Assembly: GCA_907165065.1 (NCBI GenBank)
Contig: OU015533.1
Span: 28,846,578 to 28,910,577, forward strand
DNA: 64,000 nt
Direction of reading: 5' to 3'
DNA from: Caprimulgus europaeus
Lineage: Eukaryota; Chordata; Aves; Caprimulgiformes; Caprimulgidae
Position 1 is the stretch's first letter; every line of letters starts with the position of its first letter. The position numbers and the translations under genes are program-made. This document shows positions 15,641-62,615 of this stretch, piece by piece. Under the pieces are notes generated by a model. That model worked only from the letters and a program-made list of their open reading frames with translations, ran no database searches and was not told the DNA's origin.

Positions 15641-18600
15641 ATGCAAAAAGGTACAAGGTGCGAAATGCCCCGTGGGACATCATCTGCTGTCCCCACAGCC
15701 TGTCTGTCGTTCTGGCTGGTGGCTTTTGGTTTAGGGAGTTTTGGAAGTCAGCACAAAGGAAAGGCATTTGTCCAGCCTGCCGGCCTCCTCCTCCATTGGC
15801 ATGTTGTCTCTGCAAGTGCTCGTCACCAGCCTGGAAGCAGCCCCTCAATGCGTGGGTGACCACCGCAGAAACACAACGCTTCTTGTGCATCAGTCAGAGC
15901 ACTGACCAAGGCAGTAACGCCAAAGTTGCTCTTGGGTGGTGGTGTGGCGGTAACGCTCCTGCGGCGTTGTTTGTGCATGGGCTCCTCTTCACCTTTGGCT
16001 CCGTTTAATCTCTTGTTTGGCAAAACAACACAGTGCTCCTCTCCTTTGTGTGTCTCCATCTCCAGTTACTTGAACTTCCTCCAAAGACTGCTAAAGGCCA
16101 TGGGAGGGCCAGGGAAGCGTCCTGGCAGCACTTGCACTCGGGCTGCCTGGAGGTGCTGCTGCAGGTACTTCACCAGAAGGTGCAGGACCTCCAGCCATGT
16201 TCCCGTGTGCGAAGGACCACACATGGGGGAGTGGGGCAGGGGAACAGCCTGCCTTCCCTGCACCCTTCTACAGTGGCTCTGAGGCTCAACAGCTCCCAGT
16301 GTCACCACCGACGGGGCAAGGCCAGCCCTTAAAGCTGGGGAGCATAACCATCTCCAGAAAATATCCCCACTTTCCCACAGGGAGCAGCAAATCTGGCTGG
16401 CAGATGAAAGCAGATGTGGTTCAATCTGAAAGCTGTTGATTTCAACAGAGTGGCTCAAGATTCATGAAAGCCTTTGTGGAGGAGCGTTACAGTCTGCACA
16501 GGGGTAGCAGGAACTAAGGCTTGTTTTTAGGGTTCTGCTACTCTAGGGGAATGGAAACCAGAATTTCACTTGCCCCAAACCAGTTCATACTTGTTTTATG
16601 GCATCTCAGACTTCTCCTCATAAACATGCCAGAGCAGGTGTGATGATTCAGCTTACTGTGGTTTTATGTCCTAAAGTGCTGGTCCCTTGCCACTACTCCT
16701 GCTTTTGAGAGTTTGAAACCACTTATGCTATTATCTCGATTATTTTTTTAATTATTTATATAGGCAGTGTGGGAAAAGCAATGAGAGTGATTACACTTGA
16801 AATGGGAACTCTGCTTGGATCAGTTTTTAAATCACTTATGCTGTGCCTAAACTACACCATCAGGCAGATGGAAGGAAACTCCCAAATGGCACAAAGTCTT
16901 CGCCTCCACCTCTGGCACCACATGCCAGCCCCGGGATCTCCAGCCGAGGAGATGTGGAGGAGTGTGGCAGGGCTCCAGTGCTCCCAGCTGCCTCCATTTC
17001 CCCCCCTAAAGCAGTTTTCTTCCCCTGCAGTATTTTGTGAGACCTAGGGTCCAGCAAAATAGCAACTAGAGTGAAAGAAGGCTGTATGTGAAAACTTATA
17101 CATTTGTTCTCAAAGATGATAATGCAGCAAGTGCTTTTATCCCAATAATGTGGTTTTGTAAGTCAGATACCCCTGAATAACTTTGGAGCCCAGCAGGTTC
17201 TCTGCCAATCCTGCTCCACTTCCCAGAGCTATTTCCCCTGTGCTTTGGCACTGACTTCATTGAGCCTTATACAGGAGAACAGAAATTACCTTCCAGATCA
17301 TAACTGTGCAGTGAAGCTATTAAAAGGGAAGCTAGTCGACTAGAAGTTCAGTAAGGGCACTGATTCCCCATATTCATTCTACACCTGTATTTATCTGCTT
17401 TTCCCCTCTCCAAATCCATTTTCTAAGAAGGTACAGTACCCAAGTATTACGGTGACGGAGAAAGAGACTTGGTTTGTTCCACCCTTCCTGACAGTAAAAG
17501 GATAAGGAAAATGCAACAACAAAGAATTATGGCTAAACAGTTGCCCAGAACTGAAACGCTTTTTCTCCCAGCAGGGCAGGTGCTGAGCACAACAATAAAG
17601 TTGTAAGAACATAGCCTGGTTCAGCTTTTAAATGCTGCAGAAGGCTACAAGGACACCGAAGCTGCAGATAAACTTGCGAAGTATAGAATAGCTGATTTTA
17701 AGGTAAGCAAGAATGAGTTAAAGTATAAACACCAATTCAAGTCCATTCCTATCTTATTAAACTACTTGATAGAACAAAGGCATAATGTGTCCAACTGTAA
17801 GTAAATCCTGCTACCTCAGATGCAGGTAAGCTGCTTGGGGTAATTAAGAAAATGTGTTTAAGAGCAGTGGTCCTTGTATTACTCAGAAGATCAAAGGCTC
17901 AAGTAGATGAGACAGAAATGAGAGCAAATTATTTTGAAGCTATACTAATAGACCTCCCTTTCTGAAATCTCTTTCCTCCTTAATATTTAAAATCCTCTCT
18001 TACAAATGAATGCGAGAGTTCTTGTGATAGTTCTGCAGATAGTGCATGTACCACATGGCTGCACATGGATTTTGGAGCCATCCGTGATGTGGGGAAAATA
18101 CTGCATCCCTCACACAGTCTGGTTACCAAGGCAAAGGCAGGTATAAATAGAAACAATCTGATTTTTTTTTTTGTAAACTCTATCTAGAAACCTGTGTTGT
18201 TAATAACCCTCTGACAGCAACGCCTTACTCCAAATGGCTCTGTTCTACATTTGTGTAGAAACTTCTGGTTGTACGCGTTTAATGCATTCGTCTCTCAATA
18301 AATAGCAGCTACTTCTGGCTGTCATTCCACTGAAATACGAAAACTGTCTTTGAAGTAAAGTCTGGACAAATATCTATTTTGCTAAGAGCTTTCATCAACC
18401 AAATGAACACGAGCTAACACAAAGCTCAGAGGAAAACCCAGAAAAGAAAGTGGTCTTTCTCCCTAAGTATCACCGTAAGTGGCCATTCAAATGACTAGCA
18501 GTGAAATGATTTAGCAATTTTTACATTTCCATTGTCACCTGTTGTGATAGCTTCCAGATTCTCTACACCAGTGAGAGAGATGGGGTGGTGTTAAATACAA

Positions 18601-21600
18601 AAGGAATAAACCAGAGATTCATTTGGCTGATGACAGCTTGCAGTTACAGAATCAAGACAGCCTCAGCTTGAACAGATATACAGATCATCTTTGAAATCAA
18701 TGGGGTGAATTAAAAATAAAAACTTAAGTTTCTGCAGAAACTGATGAGCTATCAGTAGACCTGGTAACTTGCTGCTTTAGCAAGATCCTTGCAAAAAATT
18801 GTAAATGTATGGTCTGATCTAGCGTGTCATTTCCTTTACACACAGAGTTACATTAAACAGTAGAAGCAATGATCAAAAATATGAAGATGTATAATTTCGT
18901 AAGTGCTTGAGCTGAAATGCAGGAAGTTTCAGGAGAGGGAACAGTTCCCATCAGTAACGTTACATTCACACCTTCAACCTTGCATCTTGATAAACGGTGA
19001 TACGTAATCAGCACGTTTATTAAAATGTCTCCTTACAGAAAGATCACTTAGCTTTTACTGGAATTATGTGACTGATCTCTCAAAGGCCTTGCAGGTCTGA
19101 AAGCTGACATTATTCTGAAGTTTTAATTAAGGAACAAAAAGCAAAATGAGTAAGCTCTTCTCTGCAAGCAACCACTGCAGTTCCAGTTGTGCTCCATTTG
19201 CTGGAAACCTCCTCCACTTATCCCTGCACTTTCCGATGTCCACATCTTATCCATGTCTCCAGTCGATGGACTTCCAGGCCGTGAGCTGCCACGTGTTGGG
19301 TGTTGTGATAGAAGAGTCCCTAACCCACTGGAGCATGACTGACCGTGAGCAGGCACTGGTGTGCACACACATGGATACCAGGAAGGGATGCTCCGGCAGT
19401 GGTCTGGTGAGCCTGAGGCTGTGGTAGGAAAAGCATGGTGCAGCGCTGCGATTTCCCTCCTCTGCCAGCAGCTTCTGTACTCATTGCAGCTGGCTGATGG
19501 TTGTAGGCTGGGGTAACACGTGTGTCTGGTGTGTGGGATACTGGGGTGGAGAAAAATGCTGCGAAAAACACCCTTTTATGGAGTGTGAGTATGGATCTAG
19601 AGGCTTAATGCTAAGTGGCCAAATTTCTGATGTGCTTTATAGTTGCAGTGTTATATAATTAGGGAAGAAATTACAGTGCAAGCAAAGCACTGTATTAATT
19701 TAAAATTAGTTAACAACTAATTAAAAAAATTAAAACAATTATATGGACAGGCAGGCAACGTCTCCAGCATTCATACAGATGCAAGAGCATCTGCCTCAGT
19801 GCAAAGGTTACCTTTTAAAACCAAGCAGAATCCAAGTTTACAAAAATATGGGGTCTTTAGTGTTATTTGTAATGCTATTGGCAGAGTTTCTCTTCTCCAC
19901 TCCTTAGAAGAAAATGGAGAAGCAAGAGCAAGTCTAAGCAGTTTCAAGTACCTTAAAGCTAATATGAAGCGCTCCTCAGAGCCTCCCTCCAGGCTTTGGT
20001 GGCCCAAGGCTGGAATTAAACTTTTAGAAATTTGCCCAAAACAAACTTACTGCAGGGCTTACGCGTGCAATTTGACTTTTCTGAATGAACTCACGCATCC
20101 ATGTTAATGCTTGTGTTTAAATACTGGAAAGCATTTTCCTTTTCCTCATAGGAAGTTTGTATCTGTGATCTGCAATTAACAGCTATTTCTAACCCTCGGT
20201 ACATCAAAACAGTAGTTCTGCCTCTGCAGAAGAGCGCACGAAGTACAGCTTGCAGGCCTCCGTCTTTCTTGGCTTCAGCACATCTCAAATTCTCAAGTAC
20301 TAAGTCTCCATTAACTCTACCTTAGCCTTTGATAACTGTGAAACTACTTATATTTTACCTTGAGACAAAGCAAAGGTAGGATCAGAAAAGAGAAGCTAAG
20401 GAAACATTAACTCTCATATTTTTGTGCTGTTGGTATCCCTGCAGTGATCCCGATGCTCACATGCTAGCCAAGAAGCATCTGCATTGCCTGTAATGACATC
20501 TTAGATTGCTGCAGAGGCAAAGGGATGGATGTAATCAATGACACCAGCACTGCAGTCTGTCCTTATGCTATGAAACACAGAACAGGGCTCCCGGCCCTGG
20601 TTTGCATGTATTCACTGCTAGTCAAGGGTAGTACAGAATATTTTAAAGTGTGAAAATTTAGAGGTACTAAAAATCCACTTTTGTTTTGTGAGCAACCTCA
20701 CTGGTTACTTTTTCCCCCAAAACATTGGCATTTTCTATTTCCCTCACTACTGTTTTGCTTCAGGCTTTTTCCCTTAAATGGCCATAGTCTTATGTTACTT
20801 GTCAGCTTCAAAAGACAATCATGCGTGCAATATTTTTGTCCTGTCAGCTGGTAGTGGATTTCAAAACAGGATGCCTATTTTTCCCCCCATTATTTGCAAC
20901 AGTGAGACACAGAAGTCTGAGCTTTTGTTTTCAGTTGGTTATACAGGTTCAACTTGGTGATTCATTCTTCCTGCGGCTACATTTCCAGGAAAAGACAAAG
21001 TCCTGGCTCTTCTCCAAGTTATCCATAGACTGCTTGAGAGCAACATCAGAAAGCACTCCTCCAGCAGCTGGGACACTTTCTAAGAAGGGAGAAATTGGAC
21101 AAAACACATCCCAGAGCGGGTGTTATCGCCCTGCAGACAAGCAAGGAGGCACAAGGCCTTGGAAAGGCATGTGCAGTGCTTAGTCAAGGTGAAGATAACA
21201 GCAGAATTTATAGGATTAAAGATTCTTGGCCCTGTGCACAACCGAGCATTTGCAAGGAGCCATTCTCCATTTCTGAGGCTGACGGTGACTGTGAAGCTGG
21301 ATGGCTTAAGGAAAATCCTACAATTTAGTTTCAAGTATTTTAGGACACTCTCGGCTTCTTGTTGCAGTGAGTGTGGGCAAGAACTTACCCTTGGATTTGA
21401 GAATTTTTCAAGAGTTGTTATTCAAATAGGAGCTGGTAACTATGGTTTCAGACGTCTCCTCTCAGGGATACTGCTGCTCACAGATGAAGGGAAGCCTGGT
21501 TTTGCATCATGAAGCAAGGGACTACGGGGTTGTGTGCTTATGAACAAAAGTGCTAAGCTTTAGAGAGGGAAACATGCACAAATCTACCTACAAGTAACCA

Positions 21601-24600
21601 TCACAGGAAATGTAAAGACTTGTCTGAGAAGTGGAGTTCCTTTGAACACAAGCAGACAGTGGTTCACGTGTACAGGGAAAACAGGCCAAGTAAAGAGACA
21701 GAATTACCTTCCCCTGTGAGCCCACAAGCCAAATCACAGCTGGTAGTGAATGTTAGTTCTGTCAAGCCTGGCAGCTTCATTTATTATGCACCCTGCAAAT
21801 CTGTATACATATAGCTGAACTTACAGCTCAGAAGCTGCATTCGGTAGTTGGCAGGGCATGTTCCTCACTAGTATAGATCCTTGACCTCATTAGACTCACA
21901 TCAGGAGTGAATCTGGTCCTTTGCATTTTCAGAGTAAATCACAGGTCTTTTTCACCTCTGCATTTTAGGAATATAGGTTGTTCCTCCTTCGGCTGTCATC
22001 ACAAGCTGACTTAGGTTTTGTTTCAGGATCCCGCCTGACCTTCCTTACAGGCTATGTGGAGTTCTCCTGGCAATTACAGCAACTTCCCCAGAGGGCTTAA
22101 ATTAGGATTCATTCCCGACATTTTGGTAAGTTGCTTTCCCTTTTGTGAAAATTAAAGCAAACATACTCTCTCCCCACCACACATTGTTGAAAGTTAAACG
22201 TGAGCTGTCACTTGGAGGAGGAATGAAGTCCTGTGTAACAAACTTGCTCACTTTAAGGAATAGTGGCACAGTCAGATTTATAAACTCCCATCTGCGCTGG
22301 CACTAACACCCTCTGAAATCCATTCGGCAGTCAGTACCCTTGAGCTATTACTTTGTAGATTAGATTTAGGTCACATTTTCTTTGTGAACACAAATATAAG
22401 AGAATTACTTTTTTTTTTTTTCATAAAAGCAAGATTAGGGGCGGGATGGGGGGCAGCAAACCTACAGTGCCAGAACAGGTCAAAAGCTGCACTGCTCCTC
22501 TCTGTTCCCTGGGAGAAAGAAGCAGTATGCTTTTGAGGAACAGACAGACCTAGGAACTCTACTGAAGTTACTCCTACCCCTAGTTTCCAGAGACGTGCAT
22601 CTCACCCCTGACAGCTCTAGGGCCTGTGTCCCTGTCCCAACAATATCCGTCCACGCTCTGGGCACTGCAATCCCCGATCTGCCCACTGCAGCTCAGCTGG
22701 ATGGCAGCTTGCAAGAAAACCTGCTGCAACCCACTTGGCAGGAAATGTTTGTCTTCACATGAAGGCATGGCTGCCTCAGTGGGGAATAGGTGCCAGGTGG
22801 GAGAGGGGATACTCTTCTCGAGCTGAGCTGGGCATGGCATGTGGTTGCTGGCTGCAGTGCAGCGGTAGCTTCCACTGCATCGCCCTGCTCTGTGCTCAGA
22901 GCCTGGCCAGCACTCCGAGGGGGAGATTTTTATGTGCCAACTTTCAGGACAGGGCTGAGGGCTGGTGCTTCTTCCCCACAGTGAGCAACTGAAACCTGTT
23001 AGGTATGGAACTGAAACCTGTTAGGTATGGAACTAAAACAAGAAAAGAGAGAATTAAAAAACACAGAATGCCTTCATTTGAGGATCACACCTGCCTAAAA
23101 TCCAGGACTTTGGTCTGTTTCCTCTTTGCCTGAGTTATCCTGATTGAGTGCAGTGCCGAGGCAGTGTTCAAATGAAACAGAATGAAATCCCTAAGAGGTT
23201 AAGCAAGCATGAATGCGCAGTGCTAATCCAAACTACAAATACTGCATGCATTTAAAGCAGAGCAATAAACTGTTTTCTCATCCCATAAGAAAAATCTTTC
23301 ACCATTTTACGAAGTGTTTGCCCAGTGCCGAGGAGGACACAAGTTCTTTCCGATTTGTTTGAATTTTGTCTGCAAACATGCAAGTTCAAGCCCCGTTCAG
23401 AATAGGCCGTGGCTCGTGATCAGGCTTCTTTCCAAGTGTCTGCCTTGGGCTTGAAGCAAGCAAGCAAATACACCCATGAATCCCATTTCCATCAACTTGC
23501 AAGTCTGTCTTTCATGGTGGCTTTTACTCAGTACCCCTTGAAGCTGCAGTGTGCTTTCCAAGCGAGGTGCAGAAACAGCACACTGCCATCGGTGGGACTG
23601 GTGCTCGGCAGTGTTACCCTCAGCTCCTCCCCGCGAATAGCAGCGATTCTACCCCATTACCTGGGACATAGTCACTGCTACTCTGCAATAGGACTTGCAT
23701 CTTCATGGGCCAGCCTTGTAGTCAGGAGAGCTCAACAAAACTGACCCACCCGCCTTGTACTGTCATCTACACTGGGAATTGCCCTCCCCTGGCCGCAGCC
23801 CTGGTGAACCAGGACAGCCCTGAAACCAGGTAGGGGGTGAACACTGCAACTAAGGGGAGACACTTCAAGCAGGGTAGAAAAACAGTTCAGTCCAACAGAT
23901 TATGTAAAAACACGGTGTCTGTGAGCAGGGGAGGCTGCTGCCCACTGGGTGCCCTGCTCAGAGAGAGGGGTGAGGGTCCTTTGGCACAGACCTCTCTTCC
24001 TGGAGCAGGAGGAAAAGGGATTGAATCTCAGCAGTCCGTAGTAAGCTATTTTCAGCTTATACATTTGTTATTGCCAAGATCTGCCATCCAAAATGCCTAC
24101 TTATCATGCAAAATGTGGAACTAGGTATGCACTGCCCATTGTACATCAAAGTAATTGATTTTTTTATAATGGAAACTGTCTGATGATTCACCAGGGTAAA
24201 TCAAGCAAAACAGTAGAGTGACGAGACGGAAAATAGGAAGAGAACCAAGACCAGTAATAAATCATGATAGATGGTATTCAGTGTATTGCTATAGCAGTAA
24301 GTCAATAGAGTGCTAAGCTGCATAAATAAAAGATAATGTGTTTCATCTCTGCAGGGTGTTGCTCAGGCTATACCTATTAAAAGGATCGCCTAGTTCTGCA
24401 GAAAATACACACAGCAACAGGTTTTGTCATATTATCCTGATAAATCAGATCTGTATTAGGATTTTAAGAGTTACTTTGCTAAAATGGAGGGGGAAATGAA
24501 TATTCCTCATTACTGCAGCTACGGGGAAACATGCACAGATATGGAAAAATACTTTTTACTGGCATACTGAGATATGTGGAAGCAGAAGCTTAGATTCTCC

Positions 24601-26500
24601 TGGAATGACAGGGAGGTGGGACAGTGTGCTGTTTTTGTGATTTCCAGGGATTAAAGTTAGCTTCCTCTTGCTTAAGACCTACATGCATAAGGCTACACCA
24701 GGAAGCAGACTACTCATTTCTTTCCTCCCTCTGTATGTTTGTACATGTCCTGATATTCCATGACAGCACTAGTGTGGGGGATCAGCAGCCCTCGTCTCCT
24801 CCGCTTTGCCGCATTACACACCGAGAACAAGTATCAGACCCATGGGAAAATTCAGCCTCTGGGAGGAAGAGGAACCACAACCTTCACACACACACAGCAG
24901 TGAGACACGTCACATACTCCAGCCACTCTGAGTTCCCAGCGTTTTTCATCTATCAGGGCAAATATGTGGGGTTTTGGCTGTTGCCCTCGATGGCTGGGTC
25001 CTGGCGCTCAGCTGCCTGGTGAGCCACTCTTGCTCACTTCTTCACCCTTGAACAAGGATTTTCCACTGCCCAAAACTGCAGCTTTGGCAAAGGGCTCCCT
25101 GAGGCTGCGGCGAAGCTCAGACTTAGCAGAGGTCCCAGCTTGCTGCTGGGATCCAACAAGGCACTTGGTGTGATTTTACCTCCCTCCACCAAAGCCAGGC
25201 AACCCCACTACATGTGCTAGCGTGGCTGCAAGGAACAGGAGGGACATGGTTTAAGAAACAGACACTTGGCATCCTGGCTGTCTGGCCAAGATGGGCAGGT
25301 TTGCCTGTGATTCCTACCACCGCTCCAGACAGAGCAGGCTGGCCTCTGTCAGCATTGGGCTGCTGGATGGGGCCTGGCAGTGCAGCAGGAGTGCAACTTG
25401 CTCAGCCACTGCTGCTTTTTAAAGTAGAGTCAGCCAGGTGCAAACAAGGGTATTGCTTTTCTGGTGTAAGAAGGTAAATTATGCCAGTTTTAATATTAAA
25501 TAGCACAGATGCAAGCCAGGTCTTATTCTTGCTTGAGAATTAATTACTTCACTAAACCACACCAACCCTCCAGCTTTCTTCTCTTCCCCACCATCCTCAC
25601 CAAAAATCAGTGGGTGCAATGCCAGCGGGAAGAAAACACCAACTTCTTAACGGCTGTTTTGCGTGGAGCCCCTTTTTTCCCTCCCTGACTCAGGCAAGTC
25701 TCCTGTCCCACCCGATGGTTAAGTCCCAGTCCTTCCTAGACCTGGGAGTAGGACCCGCTGGAGTTTTCTAAACCCGCTGCAGCTTTCCAAACAGAGTACA
25801 GAGGCTGCAGAGGGACGTTGGGCTGAAGTGTTTCAAAAAGCACTGAAAGAAAATCTCCTCTGAGGCCCTCGTGTAATCCACAGCGAGGTCAGATTTCTCC
25901 AGAGTAACAAGGCTTTACAAACTGTCAGTAGTGTGTAGAGAGGCTTAGCTAACACAGCTTAGAGAACTTGCCAGCAAGTGAAAAAGTATAATTCTTCAGT
26001 CTGAGGAAATAATCCTCATATAAGACTATAAATTATTTAGTCCCTCCCTTTATTGTGCCTGGGATTAAGTTGTACAGGTTCTAGAAATGCAGCATCTATT
26101 ACTTCCTCTTTTCAAAGAAACTAGTCGTGGTTTTGTCTGAAAACTGCATCTGTGATCACACGGGAGAGCCAATGTTAGGATTTGTCCGACAAAATGGAGT
26201 AAAACTCTGAGCCTGCCTATCTCTGGAATAACTGCCAGCATGATAGCAGCATTTTGTAATACTTTGTGTGTTCTTAAGACTTCTGCAGAGGCATTCCTCT
26301 TATCAGGGGCCAGAGTTAAATTTTTATAGCGATAGTGAGGTGATGCATTGCAGAACGACGTACGTTCGTGTTTATCAGGGCCTCTGACTGCTGTGGGTAT
26401 CTTGCCCTCTAATCCATCTTCCCTGGAGTGTATTTGAGCATTCCAGTCCTCTGAGAAGCTCTCAGGCAGCTGAGACTCACCAAGCAAAAATGCAGCTGCT
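15641..26500. other. Intergenic region between METTL21A and CCNYL1 promoters
   Basis: About 10.9 kb without a gene I can support. Open frames are short (mostly under 130 codons), overlap in several frames and match nothing I know. Noted items are an exon-like, splice-flanked 99-nt open segment at 16066-16164, a perfect 22-bp tandem duplication at 22987-23030 and a T run near 22410-22422. No CR1 element was recognised here. Enhancers or lncRNAs cannot be excluded by eye. Confidence 0.5.
22987..23034. repeat. 22-bp tandem duplication
   Basis: The unit starting AACTGAAACCTGTTAGGTAT (22 nt) occurs twice without mismatch (22987-23008 and 23009-23030), followed by the first four bases of a third copy. 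Confidence 0.9.
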
Positions 26501-27433
26501 GAAGACTCTCAATACAGCGGAACAGAGGTCGCTGGGGTCCCAGCAGCACCCGCGATGTCTCCTGCGCGGACTGTGCGCAGGGAACGCGCAGAGCAGCAGG
26601 CTGTGAGCCGTAAGTGAGCAGCGGGACGCAGCTTTGCTTCTGCTCAACTACTTGAGGGGCTTCACCGTGAAGTCCTCGGCACCGACTGCAGAGCTGGCAG
26701 GCGGCCGCCGCGAACCCCAGCCCAGTGACACGAACCGCCCGCGTCCACGCCGGCTTCACATGTGGGCAACACACCCCAGGCCGCCCACGGGCCCCGACAA
26801 CCTCTGAACGGGGTGGGGAAAGAGCCGGCGAGACTCGCAACAGCCTTTTAACCTGGCGGGAGCAGCGCCGAGGCGGCCGCGTCCCGCCCGAGGCCCCCGG
26901 GGCTGCGCAGGGCCGGGGGGACGGCAGACGGCAGTGCTGTCTGTCACGGACCGGCTGCGTTCCGGCCCGTTATCACCGCGGTACCGATCTCACGTCCCAG
27001 CTCCCGCAGCCGCAGCACGTGCGCCAGCCAGGCGCCCCGGAGGCGGGGCCGAGGGCGCGGCACCGCCGGGGGGCGGGCCGGGGGGCGGGGCCGAGGAGCC
27101 GCGGCCGGCGCTGCGTGTGCGTGTGCGCGTGGGGAAGGAAGGGGGCAGGCCAGGAAGGGCGCGGCGGCGGCCGCGTGACGACCCCCGCGCCCATTGGCGG
27201 AGCTGCGTCACGCGGCGCTCCGGAGGAAGGTGATTGGGTGAGAGCGGGGCGGGGCCGGGCATTACCCCCCCCTCCGGCCTTCCCCCTTCCCCGCCAGCCC
27301 CTCCCCCGGCCCGGGGGAAGGTGGCCGCTCGCGCGAGGTCCGTTGCTCGCCGCGCGCAGGAGGCGGCGGGGGCGGCTCGCGCGGCCGTTGGGGCGGGCGG
27401 GGGCCGCGCCTGACGGGGGCAGAGGCGACGGTG

Positions 27434-27445
27434 ATGCGGAGCTGA
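27434..27445 (+). other. Three-codon upstream ORF in CCNYL1 5' leader
   Basis: ATG CGG AGC TGA, 122 nt before the CCNYL1 start codon. It is the only ATG I see between about 27200 and the start. It lies in the mRNA only if transcription begins upstream of 27434. Confidence 0.4.
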
Positions 27446-27567
27446 GGCCCGCCCCGCCCTCCGCCCCTCCCTCCCTCAGCCCGGCGCCTCGGCTGCCCCT
27501 CCGCCCCCTCCCCCGCCCCAGCCCGGGAGCCGCGTAGCCGGGGCCCGGCGGGGGAGCTCCGAGCCCC

Positions 27568-60971
<33,404 letters not shown>

Positions 60972-62615
60972 GGAGAGAGAAAGGTGCAGCACCACGAACC
61001 AGCATCCACGTGAATCGGAGGAGTACCACCACTCCATGCACACAAGCCAGCGGTGATGGTGTCTTCCAGCAAGAGGAGGAGAGGAGGGTAAACTAGCCAA
61101 GGGAGCCCAGAGCTTGAGGAGCATCCTTGGTGCAAAAGACAAGACCTTTGTTAAATATACTCTCTCCTCCTTCTAATGTATCCAGAGGTGCAAAAACAAA
61201 CTTCTCTCCTTCTCTCCCCCACAGATGTTTGCTTACTATGTAGGCCTATAGCTGTGAACTCTTGAGGTTTTTAATAATAAGTAGTTTTAAATTTTAGAAT
61301 TTAAACACTAACCACATGACTATAGTTACAAAGTTCTTCCCTCCTCTCCCCTATTATCCAGAGTCTCGCTGCATTTGTATTTCAGGTCAATGCAGTGTTA
61401 ACAAAACCAAAACAAAACATGGGACTCTCAAAGTATAAAGCCACTCTGGAGCTGAAAACAAGTAGCATAGACACATGTTGACAGCTTTTCCCTGGTCTGG
61501 CTACTAAAAGCTGCTATTACTGGTGATCTGTTCGTAACCAAGAAGCTGCCCAGCAGGAAGGAATTCCAACTCTGCACCCACAACTTCACTCCAGTAGAGA
61601 TTGTCAAAAGACTTTGAATGTTTTGACTGGGGGCAGAGATACGGTTTTATGTATTGTTAAAATGTATAGGGTCCATGCTGCATTTCTTGTGAATTATGGT
61701 GCTTCTCTCATTTTCTAATACTTATATTGCTCTGGAACAGATGCAATCTGTATATTTTTCTGAGGCATTGAATAAGAAAGTTGGTCTGGAAACATCATCA
61801 CCATCCCAAACAGTGTAGCAATCCAGTGGTGAATGGCGTGTGTGCAGCACTGCTTCTCTTGAGTTCTACTGCAGATCTCTTGTGCTATATACAGTGGAGT
61901 TCCTAAAGCTGATACTGTGCATCCCATCTGGCTCTCCCTGGGTTTTTGTTTCCTGGGAGGGATTTACATTCATAATGAGACAGGACTGAGATTGAGAATC
62001 CTGGACTGCCTAACAAGGTAGATGGAAAAATATTGTGTTCAACTAGAATTATCAAAAAGCTTTCTATATAAACCCCTTTTTTGTTTTGTTTTGGTTTTTT
62101 TGGCGAAGTGAATTTTATTTTGTGCAACTGCTCTAGAGGCTTGGGTTTTGGTCTTTCTGAGACTTTGGAATGGAGCTTACTGAACTGAACTCTAAACAGG
62201 ATAAGTATTGCTAGACTCTTCCTGTTACAAGTCTTTGTAGTATCTTCCCTTCTTGGATCCAAATAGATTCTAGGCAGTTTGTCCTAGGAGCAGATCTCCC
62301 TCTGAATGGCACGGGTTTTGTGCACTTCCTCTTCCAGCCAAGGCCCAGAAACTTACACTGAATAGCAAGTCCGTAAGCCTTGGAGAGTGGGGCTGTCTGA
62401 GTGTCATCATCACTCTGGCTGCACTCAGCTGTTAAAATGATGCATACAGCCTTGTGCAGTGTGCCAGCCCCTGGCTCCCAAATCCATGGAACTTGGCACT
62501 TCAGGTATTGATCACAATTCAATTTTGAAAATAACGCTACATCTTCAGGTGGTTTTCCTTTCTCATGTTTGTATTAAAATAAAAGCTAATAAACTCTATT
62601 TTAATTAAAGTTAAA
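60972..62615 (+). other. CCNYL1: CCNYL1 3' UTR
   Basis: About 1.6 kb of non-coding sequence from the stop to two closely spaced poly(A) hexamers (62578-62583 and 62588-62593), followed by T/G-containing sequence (GTTAAAGGTGAATTGTGTGT). Sequence character becomes more GC-rich beyond this point. Confidence 0.75.
62578..62593 (+). terminator. Tandem CCNYL1 poly(A) signals
   Basis: Two AATAAA hexamers ten nt apart with a GTGTGTTCTGT-type downstream element about 35 nt later. First convincing signals after the stop codon. Confidence 0.75.

Noticed and set aside
26065-26487. 140-codon minus-strand open frame upstream of the CCNYL1 island
   Set aside because: It could belong to a divergent promoter transcript, but it shows no motif, no conserved block and no clear splice structure, so I do not call it a gene.
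26725-27537. 270-codon plus-strand open frame upstream of CCNYL1
   Set aside because: Same GC-rich artefact; it runs through GC boxes and CCAAT boxes of the promoter and has no domain-like pattern.
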